NCBI GenBank assembly: GCA_017467805.1
Contig: JAFUKJ010000058.1
Span: 16,808-80,807, forward strand
DNA from: Lachnospiraceae bacterium
Lineage (GTDB): Bacteria; Bacillota; Clostridia; Lachnospirales; Lachnospiraceae
Direction of reading: 5' to 3'
DNA: 64,000 bases
Shown: positions 8,372-17,312 of the stretch, piece after piece
How the letters are laid out: each line of letters starts with the position of its first letter
Numbering within the stretch: position 1 is the first letter of the stretch
Made by a program: the position numbers and the translations under genes
The notes under the pieces: model-generated
What the model was told of the DNA's origin: nothing
The model's input: only the letters and a program-made list of their open reading frames with translations
Databases searched by the model: none

Positions 8372-9354
8372 TATTTCTCATAATATATCTTTTCTGTAAT
8401 GGTTGTAGTTAATTTATCTGCAATCATTTTTCTGCCGTCAGCATTTGGATAAGTAGAGCTTTCTGTTAAATATGCATCAGCATTTCCAGCATGAATATCA
8501 ATTCCCCAATAGTTATCTAAGAAGGTTACATTCTTTTGCACTGCAATATTTTTGGCAGCTATCATATAGTTGGCTAGTGTAGCATCAACATCATTCTTGC
8601 GGGTATCCCCAGCGGAATAGGTTCCGTCTTCTTCTGGATAGCAGCAGAACGTTGGTGACATTACAATAAATTGAATATGAGGATATGCCATACGTATCCA
8701 ATCAATTCCCTGCGCTAAAGCTTCTGTATAAATAGTGGAACGATATGTTGTAGGGATTTCAAGAGTTTCAACTTCTCTGCTTAACAAATAATCTTCGGCA
8801 CCGTAGGAAACGACAATAATATCAACGGTGTTAAAATCAATGCTTTCTAACAAATCCAGCTTATTGCTAAAGGTTTCATCCTTGATTGTGGCGCTTTCCA
8901 GTCCTGTATGCTGTATTTGGTAAATATTATTCATAATACACATGGATAAATAGTAAAAACTGAATGCGTCATTTCCGTAAGTACCGTCAAACCCTGTATT
9001 TTGTGTAGACATGGTCGAATTAGCAAAGCTGCAATTATAAATGGTTGCCTCTGTTGCTTCCCTGACAAGAGCTGGAACACCGCTTTCATCCGTATAGTCA
9101 TTGAGAGAACTATCGCCTAACATGACGATAGTTGTGATACCATCATCTGTATGGTTTTCGATTCGGTCAGGATCAACAGTGACGTAAAAATCCTCAGTTT
9201 CTGTATCGAAATTTTCGGCGCTGAAATCGTCTGTTGGAATCTCTGCGGATGATTTATCCCAAAGATACAATTTGATAAAGGATGCAGCAAATAGTAATAC
9301 AATGGCGCTTAATAAAATAATGTGCATCAAAGTGCCGGTTTTTAATTTTTTCAT
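8371..9354 (-). CDS. Membrane-anchored SGNH-like protein, probably catalytically dead
   Basis: The protein has 327 residues. A single N-terminal membrane segment (residues about 10-30) is followed by an acidic linker and an SGNH-fold domain. Block I is VMLGDSSLNDY, keeping the Ser, and block III is SYGAEDYL. Block V reads SSTYPNADGRKM where active enzymes have D-x-x-H-P-N: both catalytic Asp and His are replaced (Ser and Tyr). It may be a non-enzymatic glycan binder or a partner of an acyltransferase. It is transcribed alone, opposite to the glycan cluster, from a promoter shared back to back with the GH25 gene. Confidence 0.75.
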   Translation of the reverse strand: MKKLKTGTLMHIILLSAIVLLFAASFIKLYLWDKSSAEIPTDDFSAENFDTETEDFYVTVDPDRIENHTDDGITTIVMLGDSSLNDYTDESGVPALVREATEATIYNCSFANSTMSTQNTGFDGTYGNDAFSFYYLSMCIMNNIYQIQHTGLESATIKDETFSNKLDLLESIDFNTVDIIVVSYGAEDYLLSREVETLEIPTTYRSTIYTEALAQGIDWIRMAYPHIQFIVMSPTFCCYPEEDGTYSAGDTRKNDVDATLANYMIAAKNIAVQKNVTFLDNYWGIDIHAGNADAYLTESSTYPNADGRKMIADKLTTTITEKIYYEK

Positions 9355-9419
9355 AAAATATGTCCTTTCGTTTTGAAGTTCTTGACTTGTCAGTGTTGCC
9401 TGATTTACTTCCTGTGTAT

Positions 9420-9448
9420 ATTATAGCATAATCAACGCGGAGTGTCTT
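9420..9448 (-). promoter_or_regulatory. Promoter of the SGNH-like gene
   Basis: On the minus strand AAGACA (9443-9448) and TATAAT (9420-9425) are 17 bases apart. The site lies 66 bases before the start codon. Confidence 0.6.
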
Positions 9449-9504
9449 AATAATGTTTAGTATTTACAGATTTTGCAAAAAATATTGGAAATACGGGAAT
9501 TGTG

Positions 9505-9533
9505 TTGTATTAAAAGTTTAACTTTGTTATAAT
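9505..9533 (+). promoter_or_regulatory. Promoter of the large GH25 gene
   Basis: TTGTAT (9505-9510) and TATAAT (9528-9533) are 17 bases apart and 41 bases before the ATG. It is divergent from the SGNH-like promoter in the same 219-base intergenic region. Confidence 0.7.
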
Positions 9534-9573
9534 GTTACAAAATTGTTAATGCAATTAGAATAGGAATACAAAG

Positions 9574-12276
9574 ATGAAAAAGAAAAAAACACGTGGTTTA
9601 TTCGGTACAAATAAGAGAAAACTAAATTCGAAGGCTCAGAAATTTGTCCAAGAATATGAAGAATACGAAGAATATGAAGAGTTCGATGAAGAATATTACG
9701 AAGATGCGCAGGATGAGGAATACGAGTCGGTATATGAAGATGAAGTATACGACGAAGAGTATTACGAAGATGAAGAATCTTGCGAAGATGAAGAATATTA
9801 TGAAGACGAAGAATCTTGCGAAGATGAAGAATATTACGAGGACGAAGAATATTACGAAGACGAAGAATATTACGAAGATGAAGAATATTGCGATGACGAG
9901 TACTATGATGATTATGAGTATGATGATGAGGGATATGAGCGTCCTAGAGGTTTCTTAGGATGGATTCGCAGCTTAACTGCCCTTGATGTGATTTTGTGTT
10001 TGACAGGAGTTGTGCTTCTGGCAGTATGCGGATTCGCAGTAAGCATGTGGTTCGAAGCACATGTGGTAGAACAGCAGATAGAAGCGATTGTTCCGTTAGG
10101 AGAAGAACTGAGTAATGTAGGATATATCGGAGAGAATGGTATCGAGTCCTTGGAGAATGTGTTGGTGGAACAGGGTACATCAATATCGGAGGAGCAGGAG
10201 ACCATAGAGATAGAAACAAAGGAGGTAATTGATGTTTCTGCAAATGCGTCCGCGAAGGTAAACGTTACGTTTACCTCTACGGAGCGGGATTTGAAGATAC
10301 GTTTCACTGATGCGGCAACTGGGAAATTGATTACAGGAACTGTCTTCGAGGTAGTACTTACCAATACAAAGGGTAAATCATTTACTGTTCAGGATAAAGA
10401 TATGGATGGAGTAATTTATGCGACTAATGTGAATGCTGGTGATTTTCAAGCAGTAGTCACCTCCACAGAGAAGTATAAATTTCCAACAACGGGTCAGACG
10501 GTAGTGGTAAAAGATAAGGTGGAGTATGTAGTAATTAATGTTCAGGATGAGATTAAAACAGAGTCTCAGATTAATGTAGCCGTAGAGGATACAGAGAACC
10601 TGGATGCGAAGGAAGAAGAAGTAATACTGAAAGATACGGTAGAGTGGATTGAGTCCGGTAAACAGTTAGTTAGTGGAACAGGCGTGTATTGTGCAATAGA
10701 TAAGAAGACAATTCCTGATCCGACACTGGCTGCATCAGCAAGCGTTAACAGATTATCTGTTGGAGCATTGGCTGTGACCTTGAACCAATCGGCTCTTAAT
10801 TTATTTATAGGGGAAGAATATAAGCTGGAGGGGACTTCTTTCCAAAATTCGCAAGATGGAAATGTTTCTTATGAATATTCAGCGGAATGGAAATCCTCAA
10901 ATAACGATGTTGCAACAGTTGAGAATGGAAAGGTTACGGCGAAGAGCCAGGGGAATGCGACGATTAGCTATACAGTGACGCGAAAGATAATTACCACAGT
11001 TGAACCTGAGATAGAGGAAACAGAAGCTGTTGAGACAACGCAAGGTCCAGAGGAGCCAGAAAGCGCTTCGGAAGAAGAACCAAGCAGTGAGGCGGAGTCG
11101 AGTAGTGAAACAACGTTAAGCAGTGAAGCAGAGCCAAGTAGTGAAGTAGAGCCAGGTAGTGAAGCAGAGTCAAGTAGTGAAGCAGAGTCAGGTAGTGAAG
11201 CAGAGTCAGGTAATGAAGTAGAACCAAGCAGTGAAGCAGAGTCAACAGAAGCAGAGAGTGCTGCGCAAGAGGAGGCTTCACCAGAAGAACAGGTTGCAGA
11301 AGCATCTGTGGATAGAATGAATAAAGAGGACGCTGTTCAGACTACAGAAACAATAGATACAGCAACTGCGATATGTGAGGTTAAGGTTACACATAAGGAA
11401 GCTTCAGATGTAGAGACACGTCTGAAGGATAGTAGCGGTAATCAGGTGTATATTAAAGACAGTAAGGGCAATTATATAGAGGCTGTGTATGCAGATTATT
11501 ACACACAGAAAGATTTTTATGTCAAGATAGAAGCACAGTATTACTATACAGGCTGGCAGACGATTAACGGAAAGACATACTTTTATGATAAGACTGGAAA
11601 ACCTGTTACAGGGTCACAGGTAATTCAAGGAGTTACTTATAACTTTGGAACAGATGGTGCCATTCAGAATAATATTGATGGAATTACTTTTGGAATAGAT
11701 GTATCTAAGCATAATGGTAAGATTGACTGGAATGCGGTAAAAAGCTCAGGAGTTGATTTCGCAATCATTCGTTGTGGTTACAGAGGTTCATCTACGGGTG
11801 CGATGATTGAGGACCCTAAGTTCCATGAAAACATTAAGGGCGCAACTGCGGCAGGAATTAAGGTTGGTATCTACTTCTTCTCCCAGGCTGTAGATGAGGT
11901 AGAAGCTGTTAAAGAGGCTTCTATGGCAGTAAGCCTTGCAAAGAGCTATAATCTGACTTATCCGATATTTATTGACACTGAGTCAAGTGGAGGAAGAGGA
12001 GACAAGATTAGTACAGAGGCAAGAACAGCAGTTGTAAATGCATTTTGTAAGACTGTGCAGGATGCTGGCTATAAGGCGGGAGTATATTCTTCCAAGACGT
12101 GGTTTGAGAAGCATCTGGATACCTCACAGCTTGGTAATTATACAATTTGGCTTGCTCATTATGCAGATGTGCCAAATTACAGTGGTAAATTTGATATGTG
12201 GCAATATTCCTGCAAGGGTACAATAAATGGTATCAGCGGAAAGGTTGATTTGAATTATAGCTATTTAGGCTATTAA
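9574..12276 (+). CDS. Membrane-anchored GH25 lysozyme with acidic cytosolic tail and Ser/Glu stalk
   Basis: The protein has 900 residues. Residues 28-125 are almost purely Glu/Asp/Tyr in repeats around EYYEDEE, and lie on the cytosolic side of a membrane segment at about 138-158. Then come a SpaA/prealbumin-like domain (about 224-340), a Big_2-type Ig domain (about 390-470), a Ser/Glu repeat stalk (about 476-571), a cell-wall-binding repeat (GWQTINGKTYFYD, about 656-695) and a C-terminal GH25 domain (707-900). GH25 motifs are GIDVSKHNG and YPIFIDTES with the acidic catalytic residues. It would cleave the muramic acid-GlcNAc bond of peptidoglycan outside the membrane. The context suggests wall remodelling for polysaccharide attachment. 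Confidence 0.9.
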   Translation: MKKKKTRGLFGTNKRKLNSKAQKFVQEYEEYEEYEEFDEEYYEDAQDEEYESVYEDEVYDEEYYEDEESCEDEEYYEDEESCEDEEYYEDEEYYEDEEYYEDEEYCDDEYYDDYEYDDEGYERPRGFLGWIRSLTALDVILCLTGVVLLAVCGFAVSMWFEAHVVEQQIEAIVPLGEELSNVGYIGENGIESLENVLVEQGTSISEEQETIEIETKEVIDVSANASAKVNVTFTSTERDLKIRFTDAATGKLITGTVFEVVLTNTKGKSFTVQDKDMDGVIYATNVNAGDFQAVVTSTEKYKFPTTGQTVVVKDKVEYVVINVQDEIKTESQINVAVEDTENLDAKEEEVILKDTVEWIESGKQLVSGTGVYCAIDKKTIPDPTLAASASVNRLSVGALAVTLNQSALNLFIGEEYKLEGTSFQNSQDGNVSYEYSAEWKSSNNDVATVENGKVTAKSQGNATISYTVTRKIITTVEPEIEETEAVETTQGPEEPESASEEEPSSEAESSSETTLSSEAEPSSEVEPGSEAESSSEAESGSEAESGNEVEPSSEAESTEAESAAQEEASPEEQVAEASVDRMNKEDAVQTTETIDTATAICEVKVTHKEASDVETRLKDSSGNQVYIKDSKGNYIEAVYADYYTQKDFYVKIEAQYYYTGWQTINGKTYFYDKTGKPVTGSQVIQGVTYNFGTDGAIQNNIDGITFGIDVSKHNGKIDWNAVKSSGVDFAIIRCGYRGSSTGAMIEDPKFHENIKGATAAGIKVGIYFFSQAVDEVEAVKEASMAVSLAKSYNLTYPIFIDTESSGGRGDKISTEARTAVVNAFCKTVQDAGYKAGVYSSKTWFEKHLDTSQLGNYTIWLAHYADVPNYSGKFDMWQYSCKGTINGISGKVDLNYSYLGY

Positions 12277-12347
12277 CTTGCAAAATATTGCATTTTAGGC
12301 TAATATGTATGCAGATACAAAACAAAATTATGGAGGCAGAGTAGCAA

Positions 12348-13442
12348 ATGAATAAAGAGGGAGTTAAGACCTATCTTGTTACAGGTGGAGCAGGATTTAT
12401 TGGTTCAAATTATATTCATTATATGTTTAAGAAGTATGGTGATACTATCAGAATTATCAATGTGGATGTATTGACATACGCAGGTAATCTTGAGAATCTC
12501 AAAGCAGTTGAGGATAGAGATAATTACACATTCGTTAAGGCAGATATTACAGATAAGGAAGCGATTGCTAAGATATTTGCTGAGAATGATATCGACAGAG
12601 TAGTACATTTTGCAGCTGAGAGTCATGTTGATAGAAGTATTCGTAATCCAGAGGTTTTCGTACAGACTAATGTACTTGGTACAGCAGTTATGCTTAACTG
12701 TGCAAAGGCAGCATGGGAGTTACCAGATGGCAGCTTCAAGGAGGGTAAGAAGTTCCTTCATGTATCAACAGATGAGGTATATGGTTCTCTTCCTGATGAT
12801 GAGAATGCATTCTTCTATGAGACAACACCGTATGACCCACACAGCCCATATTCAGCAAGTAAAGCATCTTCTGATATGTTGGTAAAGGCATACATGGATA
12901 CCTATAAGTTCCCAGCGAACATTACAAACTGTTCGAATAACTATGGACCTTACCAGTTCCCAGAGAAGCTGATTCCGTTGATTATTAACAATGCATTACA
13001 GGGTAAGAAGCTTCCTGTTTACGGTGATGGTAAGAATGTAAGAGACTGGTTGTTTGTTGAAGACCATGCCAAGGCAATTGATATGGTGCAGGAGAAGGGA
13101 AGACTGTTCGAAACCTACAATGTAGGCGGACACAATGAGAAGCAGAATATTCAGATTATCGAGATTATTCTTGAGACCTTACAGGAGATGCTTCCTGAGG
13201 GAGACCCAAGAAAGGCACATGTTTCCAAGGATTTGATTACTTATGTAGAAGACCGTAAGGGACATGACAGAAGATATGCGATTGCACCAGACAAGATTAA
13301 GGCAGAGATTGGCTGGGAGCCTGAGACAATGTTTGCGGAAGGTATTAAGAAGACTATCGCGTGGTTCTTTGAGAATGAAGAATGGATGAAGAACGTTACA
13401 AGCGGTGATTACCAGAAGTATTACGAAGAAATGTATAAATAA
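12348..13442 (+). CDS. rfbB: dTDP-glucose 4,6-dehydratase
   Basis: A 364-residue SDR enzyme that converts dTDP-glucose to dTDP-4-keto-6-deoxyglucose, the second step of dTDP-rhamnose synthesis. The NAD-binding motif is TGGAGFIGSNYIHY, the active-site segment is STDEVYG, and the YxxxK pair is in YSASKASSD. Length and order of motifs are those of RmlB/RfbB. It is followed by rmlA and, after a lysozyme gene, by rmlC. A GGAGG Shine-Dalgarno lies 11 bases upstream. No rmlD is present in the window. Confidence 0.95.
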   Translation: MNKEGVKTYLVTGGAGFIGSNYIHYMFKKYGDTIRIINVDVLTYAGNLENLKAVEDRDNYTFVKADITDKEAIAKIFAENDIDRVVHFAAESHVDRSIRNPEVFVQTNVLGTAVMLNCAKAAWELPDGSFKEGKKFLHVSTDEVYGSLPDDENAFFYETTPYDPHSPYSASKASSDMLVKAYMDTYKFPANITNCSNNYGPYQFPEKLIPLIINNALQGKKLPVYGDGKNVRDWLFVEDHAKAIDMVQEKGRLFETYNVGGHNEKQNIQIIEIILETLQEMLPEGDPRKAHVSKDLITYVEDRKGHDRRYAIAPDKIKAEIGWEPETMFAEGIKKTIAWFFENEEWMKNVTSGDYQKYYEEMYK

Positions 13443-13458
13443 ACATAAGCTATTATGT

Positions 13459-13497
13459 GGGGACGTTAAGGACAGAGAGAATCTGAATTAGCGTTCC
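13459..13497 (+). other. Intercistronic hairpin between rmlB and rmlA
   Basis: The arms 13459-13469 and 13487-13497 pair with two G-U pairs, and an inner 4-bp stem (CAGA/TCTG) extends it. No T-run follows, so it is more likely a processing or attenuation structure than a full terminator. Confidence 0.35.
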
Positions 13498-13538
13498 CAT
13501 TCGGCGTGTAATAAAAGAGAGAAGAAAGGGAGAAACAA

Positions 13539-14417
13539 ATGAAAGGAATTATTTTAGCAGGGGGTTCAGGTACAAGATTATATCCATTAACAAAGGCAAT
13601 TTCTAAGCAGATTATGCCAGTATATGATAAACCAATGATTTATTATCCATTATCTACATTGATGCTTGCAGGTATCAGAGAGGTATTGATTATTTCAACA
13701 CCAAGAGATTTACCAGTATTTAAAGAACTGCTGGGAGATGGTTCACAGCTTGGTATGCGCTTTGAGTATGCGATTCAGGAGCAGCCAAGAGGCTTGGCAG
13801 ATGCATTTATCATCGGTGAGGAGTTTATTGGTAAGGATGCAGTAGCTCTTGTATTGGGAGATAATATTTTCTATGGACAGAGTTTTTCTAAGCTGCTAAG
13901 AGCGGTAGCTGAGCGCACAGAGAAGGAAGAAGGGGCAACTATTTTTGGTTATTATGTAAGAGACCCTAGAGAATACGGCGTAGTAGAGTTCGATGCGAAT
14001 GGTAATGCATTATCCATTGAAGAGAAGCCTGAGAATCCAAAGAGCAACTATGCAGTGCCTGGCTTATATTTCTATGACAATAGTGTTATTGAGATTGCTA
14101 AGAATGTAAAGCCTTCAGCGCGTGGAGAGATTGAGATTACAAGTGTGAATAATGAATATCTTAACAGAGGTAACCTTAAGGTAGAGACTATGGGACGTGG
14201 CTTTGCATGGTTAGATACTGGTAATCATGATATGCTTCTTGCAGCAGCTGATTTCGTATCAGCATTCCAGAAGAGACAGGGACTTTATATCTCATGTATA
14301 GAAGAGATTGCATATAAGCGTGGATTTATTAATAAAGAGCAGCTAATTGAATTGGCACAACCGTTGTTAAAGACAGAATATGGAAAATACTTGGTAGAGG
14401 TTGCGAATGGACTCTAA
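13539..14417 (+). CDS. rfbA: Glucose-1-phosphate thymidylyltransferase
   Basis: A 292-residue nucleotidyltransferase that makes dTDP-glucose from dTTP and glucose-1-phosphate, the first step of the rhamnose pathway. The N-terminus carries the signature [11 protein letters not shown], followed by [17 protein letters not shown]. The metal-binding acidic residue is in LVLGDNIF, and sugar contacts are in [21 protein letters not shown]. These match RmlA throughout. A GAAAGGGAG Shine-Dalgarno is present. The phosphohexomutase encoded later in the cluster can supply glucose-1-phosphate. Confidence 0.95.
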   Translation: MKGIILAGGSGTRLYPLTKAISKQIMPVYDKPMIYYPLSTLMLAGIREVLIISTPRDLPVFKELLGDGSQLGMRFEYAIQEQPRGLADAFIIGEEFIGKDAVALVLGDNIFYGQSFSKLLRAVAERTEKEEGATIFGYYVRDPREYGVVEFDANGNALSIEEKPENPKSNYAVPGLYFYDNSVIEIAKNVKPSARGEIEITSVNNEYLNRGNLKVETMGRGFAWLDTGNHDMLLAAADFVSAFQKRQGLYISCIEEIAYKRGFINKEQLIELAQPLLKTEYGKYLVEVANGL

Positions 14418-15714
14418 GACAAAAAGACTTACGGCATTGCTTCTGAGTTTGGTTATTCTATTAGTGGTAGGTGCGATTGTATTAGTCAATTATCAGGAGC
14501 TTATCGGTAATAAAGGTGTAAATGGTGAAGAAAGCGCTGTGATGTTTCAAAATATGGAAACGGAAGCAGATGGAAAGGTAAAGGGCGCAGATTTATCTGC
14601 ATTTCTAAAGGATGATACATTCTTTGATGCAGAAGAAAAGATTTATGATGGTATTGTACAGGTAACTGAGGAAGAGACAGATGTGGAAACAGACGTAGCT
14701 GCTTCAGAGCTGACCTTGATGGCGACTTCTGTAGAACGTGATTTGCGTGTCAGAATTGTCGATAAGAGCGGTAATCCTGTAGAAGGATATGGCTTTAAGA
14801 TCAGCGTGGAAGGTACAGGTACCTATAAGGATTTGGATGAGGATGGAATCATCTATGTTTCTGGCCTTAAAGCTGGAGATTATAAGATAGTTATGCAGGA
14901 GCAGGAGGGCTTTGATGAAGTGGCTGCTCCGTTGACAGTATCTGTTAAGGCGAACATTACTTATACTCCGATTGAAGATATCAGCTATTTGATTAAGGCA
15001 GAGTCAGAAATTGATACTATGACAGAAGATACTGATGCCAATGATGTGCAGGAAAAGGATGCTGACGAGACACAGTATACAAAGCTTTTAGAGGCTGACC
15101 AGAGTGGAGAGCCTATTCAGCTTGGAATTGATGTTTCCAAGTGGCAGAAAGAGATTGATTGGGAGCTTGTAGCTGCAGAAGGTGTGGATTTTGCGATTAT
15201 CAGATGTGGATATCGTGGTTCATCTTCAGGCTATCTTGTGGAAGACCCTTACTTTGCACAGAATATTAAGGGAGCAACCGAAGCAGGAATTAAGGTTGGA
15301 GTTTACTTCTTTACGCAGGCTGTGAATGCGGTGGAGGCAGTAGAGGAAGCCAGTATGGTAATCAGTCTTTTGGGTGATTATGCTTTGGATTATCCTATTT
15401 TTATTGATACGGAAGGCGCAGGCGGCGATGGAAGAGCGGATGGGCTTGATGTAGAGACCAGAACTGCGGTTTGTGAGACCTTCTGTAAGACAATTGAGAA
15501 TGCAGGCTATGAAGCGGGAGTATATGCAAGCCGTTCATGGTATTATACTATGTTGAATACAGATAAGATTAATGATTATACAATCTGGCTTGCTGAATAT
15601 AGACAGACACCGCTTTATGATGACCACTATGAGATGTGGCAGTATACCTCTAAGGGTAGTGTTGCGGGCATTGAGGGTAATGTGGATTTGAATGTGAGTT
15701 ATTTAGGATTTTAG
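14407..15714 (+). CDS. Membrane-anchored GH25 lysozyme inside the rml operon
   Basis: The protein has 435 residues. An N-terminal membrane segment ([20 protein letters not shown]) is followed by an acidic linker, a SpaA-like domain (about 105-190, starting [15 protein letters not shown]) and a GH25 domain (about 238-435). Catalytic motifs are [13 protein letters not shown] and YPIFIDTEG. SpaA-like and GH25 domains match those of the 900-residue lysozyme, so the two are paralogues. ATG 14407 was chosen because AGAGG at 14396-14400 is 6 bases upstream; it overlaps the rmlA stop region. Location between rmlA and rmlC ties peptidoglycan cleavage to rhamnose-glycan synthesis. Confidence 0.9.
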   Translation: MDSKTKRLTALLLSLVILLVVGAIVLVNYQELIGNKGVNGEESAVMFQNMETEADGKVKGADLSAFLKDDTFFDAEEKIYDGIVQVTEEETDVETDVAASELTLMATSVERDLRVRIVDKSGNPVEGYGFKISVEGTGTYKDLDEDGIIYVSGLKAGDYKIVMQEQEGFDEVAAPLTVSVKANITYTPIEDISYLIKAESEIDTMTEDTDANDVQEKDADETQYTKLLEADQSGEPIQLGIDVSKWQKEIDWELVAAEGVDFAIIRCGYRGSSSGYLVEDPYFAQNIKGATEAGIKVGVYFFTQAVNAVEAVEEASMVISLLGDYALDYPIFIDTEGAGGDGRADGLDVETRTAVCETFCKTIENAGYEAGVYASRSWYYTMLNTDKINDYTIWLAEYRQTPLYDDHYEMWQYTSKGSVAGIEGNVDLNVSYLGF

Positions 15715-15726
15715 GAGATGAATGAT

Positions 15727-16284
15727 ATGGGAAAGATTACAGTGGAAACATGTGAGATAGAAGGATTAAAGATTATTACACCAACTGTGTTTGGTGATAG
15801 CAGAGGATATTTCATGGAGTCTTACAATTACAATGACTTCAAGGAGGCAGGAATTGACCATGTGTTTGTACAGGACAACCAGTCTGCTTCTAAGAAGGGA
15901 GTTTTAAGAGGACTTCATTTTCAGAAGAATTATCCACAGGATAAGCTTGTTCGCGTGATTAAAGGTGAGGTTTATGATGTGGCAGTTGATTTAAGAGAGG
16001 GCTCTGAGACTTTTGGAAAGTGGCATGGAGTATTATTATCAGAAGAGAATAAGAAACAGTTCTTTGTTCCAAAGGGATTTGCTCATGGCTTCTTAGTATT
16101 GTCTGATTATGCAGAGTTCTGCTATAAGTGTACGGATTTCTACCATCCAAATGATGAGGGTGGATTGATGTGGAATGATCCTGATATTGGAATTGAATGG
16201 CCAATTTCAGAAGGCATGGAAATTATTTTGTCTGAGAAAGATAAGGTTCATGGCGGTATCAAGGCATATGTAGAAGGGAAATAG
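15727..16284 (+). CDS. rfbC: dTDP-4-dehydrorhamnose 3,5-epimerase
   Basis: A 185-residue cupin epimerase for the third step of dTDP-rhamnose synthesis. It shows the RmlC hallmarks FGDSRGYFMESYN, the catalytic-His segment GVLRGLHFQ, and VPKGFAHGFLVLSD. ATG 15727 was preferred over ATG 15718 because AGGAG at 15713-15717 abuts the first but stands 9 bases before the second. It follows the lysozyme gene with almost no gap and precedes the exporter permease by 7 bases, so it is in one operon with them. Confidence 0.95.
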   Translation: MGKITVETCEIEGLKIITPTVFGDSRGYFMESYNYNDFKEAGIDHVFVQDNQSASKKGVLRGLHFQKNYPQDKLVRVIKGEVYDVAVDLREGSETFGKWHGVLLSEENKKQFFVPKGFAHGFLVLSDYAEFCYKCTDFYHPNDEGGLMWNDPDIGIEWPISEGMEIILSEKDKVHGGIKAYVEGK

Positions 16285-16291
16285 TCTTTCG

Positions 16292-17287
16292 ATGAAAGCA
16301 GGATTATCTAAGAAAACGATTAAAATAATAGTAACCTTGATTGCGTTGATTTTTGCGTTGGTTATTGTATTACATCATAACCCTCTGGCAGTTCAGCAGG
16401 AGGAGAACATTAAGAAGACGATAGCCTGTGTGATTATTGCAGCAGCAGTTTTGGTATTCTGGCGCTTTTACGATAGGATTGTATCATTACCTGTAGAGCT
16501 TTGGCAGTCAAGACATTTGATTTGGAAGCTTGCCAAGAATGATTTTAAGACAAGATATGCAGGCTCTTATCTTGGACGAATCTGGGCGTTTGTACAGCCT
16601 GTGGTTACAGTGGTCTTATACTGGTTTGTGTTTGATTACATTATGAACGCAAAGAAGGAGTTCTTATCTCAGGGAATAGATGTACCTTATCTGTTGTGGT
16701 TAATGGCAGGTTTGGTTCCGTGGTTCTATTTTTCAGAGGCAATTAATAATGGAATGACTTCTCTTTTGGAGTACAGCTATCTGGTAAAGAAGGTCGTTTT
16801 TAAGATTAGTATTATTCCGATTATTAAGATTATTGCGGCAACCTTTACACATTTATTCTTTGTAGCGTTTATGCTTGTGGTGTATTTTGTCTATGGCTAC
16901 GAGCCAAGTATATATTTGATACAGCTGCCTTATTATACTTTTTGTATGTTTATGATTGTACTGGCAATCAGCTATTCTACCTGTGCAATCGTAATATTTT
17001 TCAGAGACCTGACGCAGATTGTCAGCATTGCATTACAGATTGGAATGTGGGCAACACCGATTCTTTGGAATATAAACAGATTTGAGAATCCGATTGTACA
17101 GACGATTATCAAGATTAATCCGATATTTTACATTGTAAATGGATACCGCAGTGCTATGTATGAGCAGACCTGGTTTTGGCAGGATTTTTATTCTACGATG
17201 TATTTTTGGATTGTAACAGTAGTTTTATTTGGCGTGGGAGCGCTTATTTTCCGCAGATTAAAGGTACATTTTGCAGATGTACTGTAA
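16292..17287 (+). CDS. Polysaccharide ABC exporter permease (Wzm/TagG type)
   Basis: The protein has 331 residues. Two N-terminal hydrophobic segments precede a typical ABC-2 permease body with six membrane segments. The entrance helix region (LIWKLAKNDFKTRYAGSYLG, then WAFVQPVVTVVLYWFVF) is the hallmark of Wzm/TagG/RfbA-type permeases. The family carries undecaprenyl-linked polysaccharide across the cytoplasmic membrane. The additional two N-terminal segments (residues about 8-25 and 40-58) are not usual for a 260-residue Wzm. The ATPase partner is the next gene. Confidence 0.9.
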   Translation: MKAGLSKKTIKIIVTLIALIFALVIVLHHNPLAVQQEENIKKTIACVIIAAAVLVFWRFYDRIVSLPVELWQSRHLIWKLAKNDFKTRYAGSYLGRIWAFVQPVVTVVLYWFVFDYIMNAKKEFLSQGIDVPYLLWLMAGLVPWFYFSEAINNGMTSLLEYSYLVKKVVFKISIIPIIKIIAATFTHLFFVAFMLVVYFVYGYEPSIYLIQLPYYTFCMFMIVLAISYSTCAIVIFFRDLTQIVSIALQIGMWATPILWNINRFENPIVQTIIKINPIFYIVNGYRSAMYEQTWFWQDFYSTMYFWIVTVVLFGVGALIFRRLKVHFADVL

Positions 17288-17312
17288 TAGGCGTGAGTAT
17301 GGAGATTGAGAT

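Noticed and set aside
9644-9958. Met/Lys/Thr-rich frame overlapping the acidic repeat of the large GH25 gene
   Set aside because: It is the shifted reading of a GAA-GAT codon repeat; it has no ribosome site and the GH25 frame is well supported.
10991-11305. Leu/His-repeat frame on the minus strand
   Set aside because: It is the complement of the Ser/Glu repeat stalk of the GH25 protein; no promoter or ribosome site.
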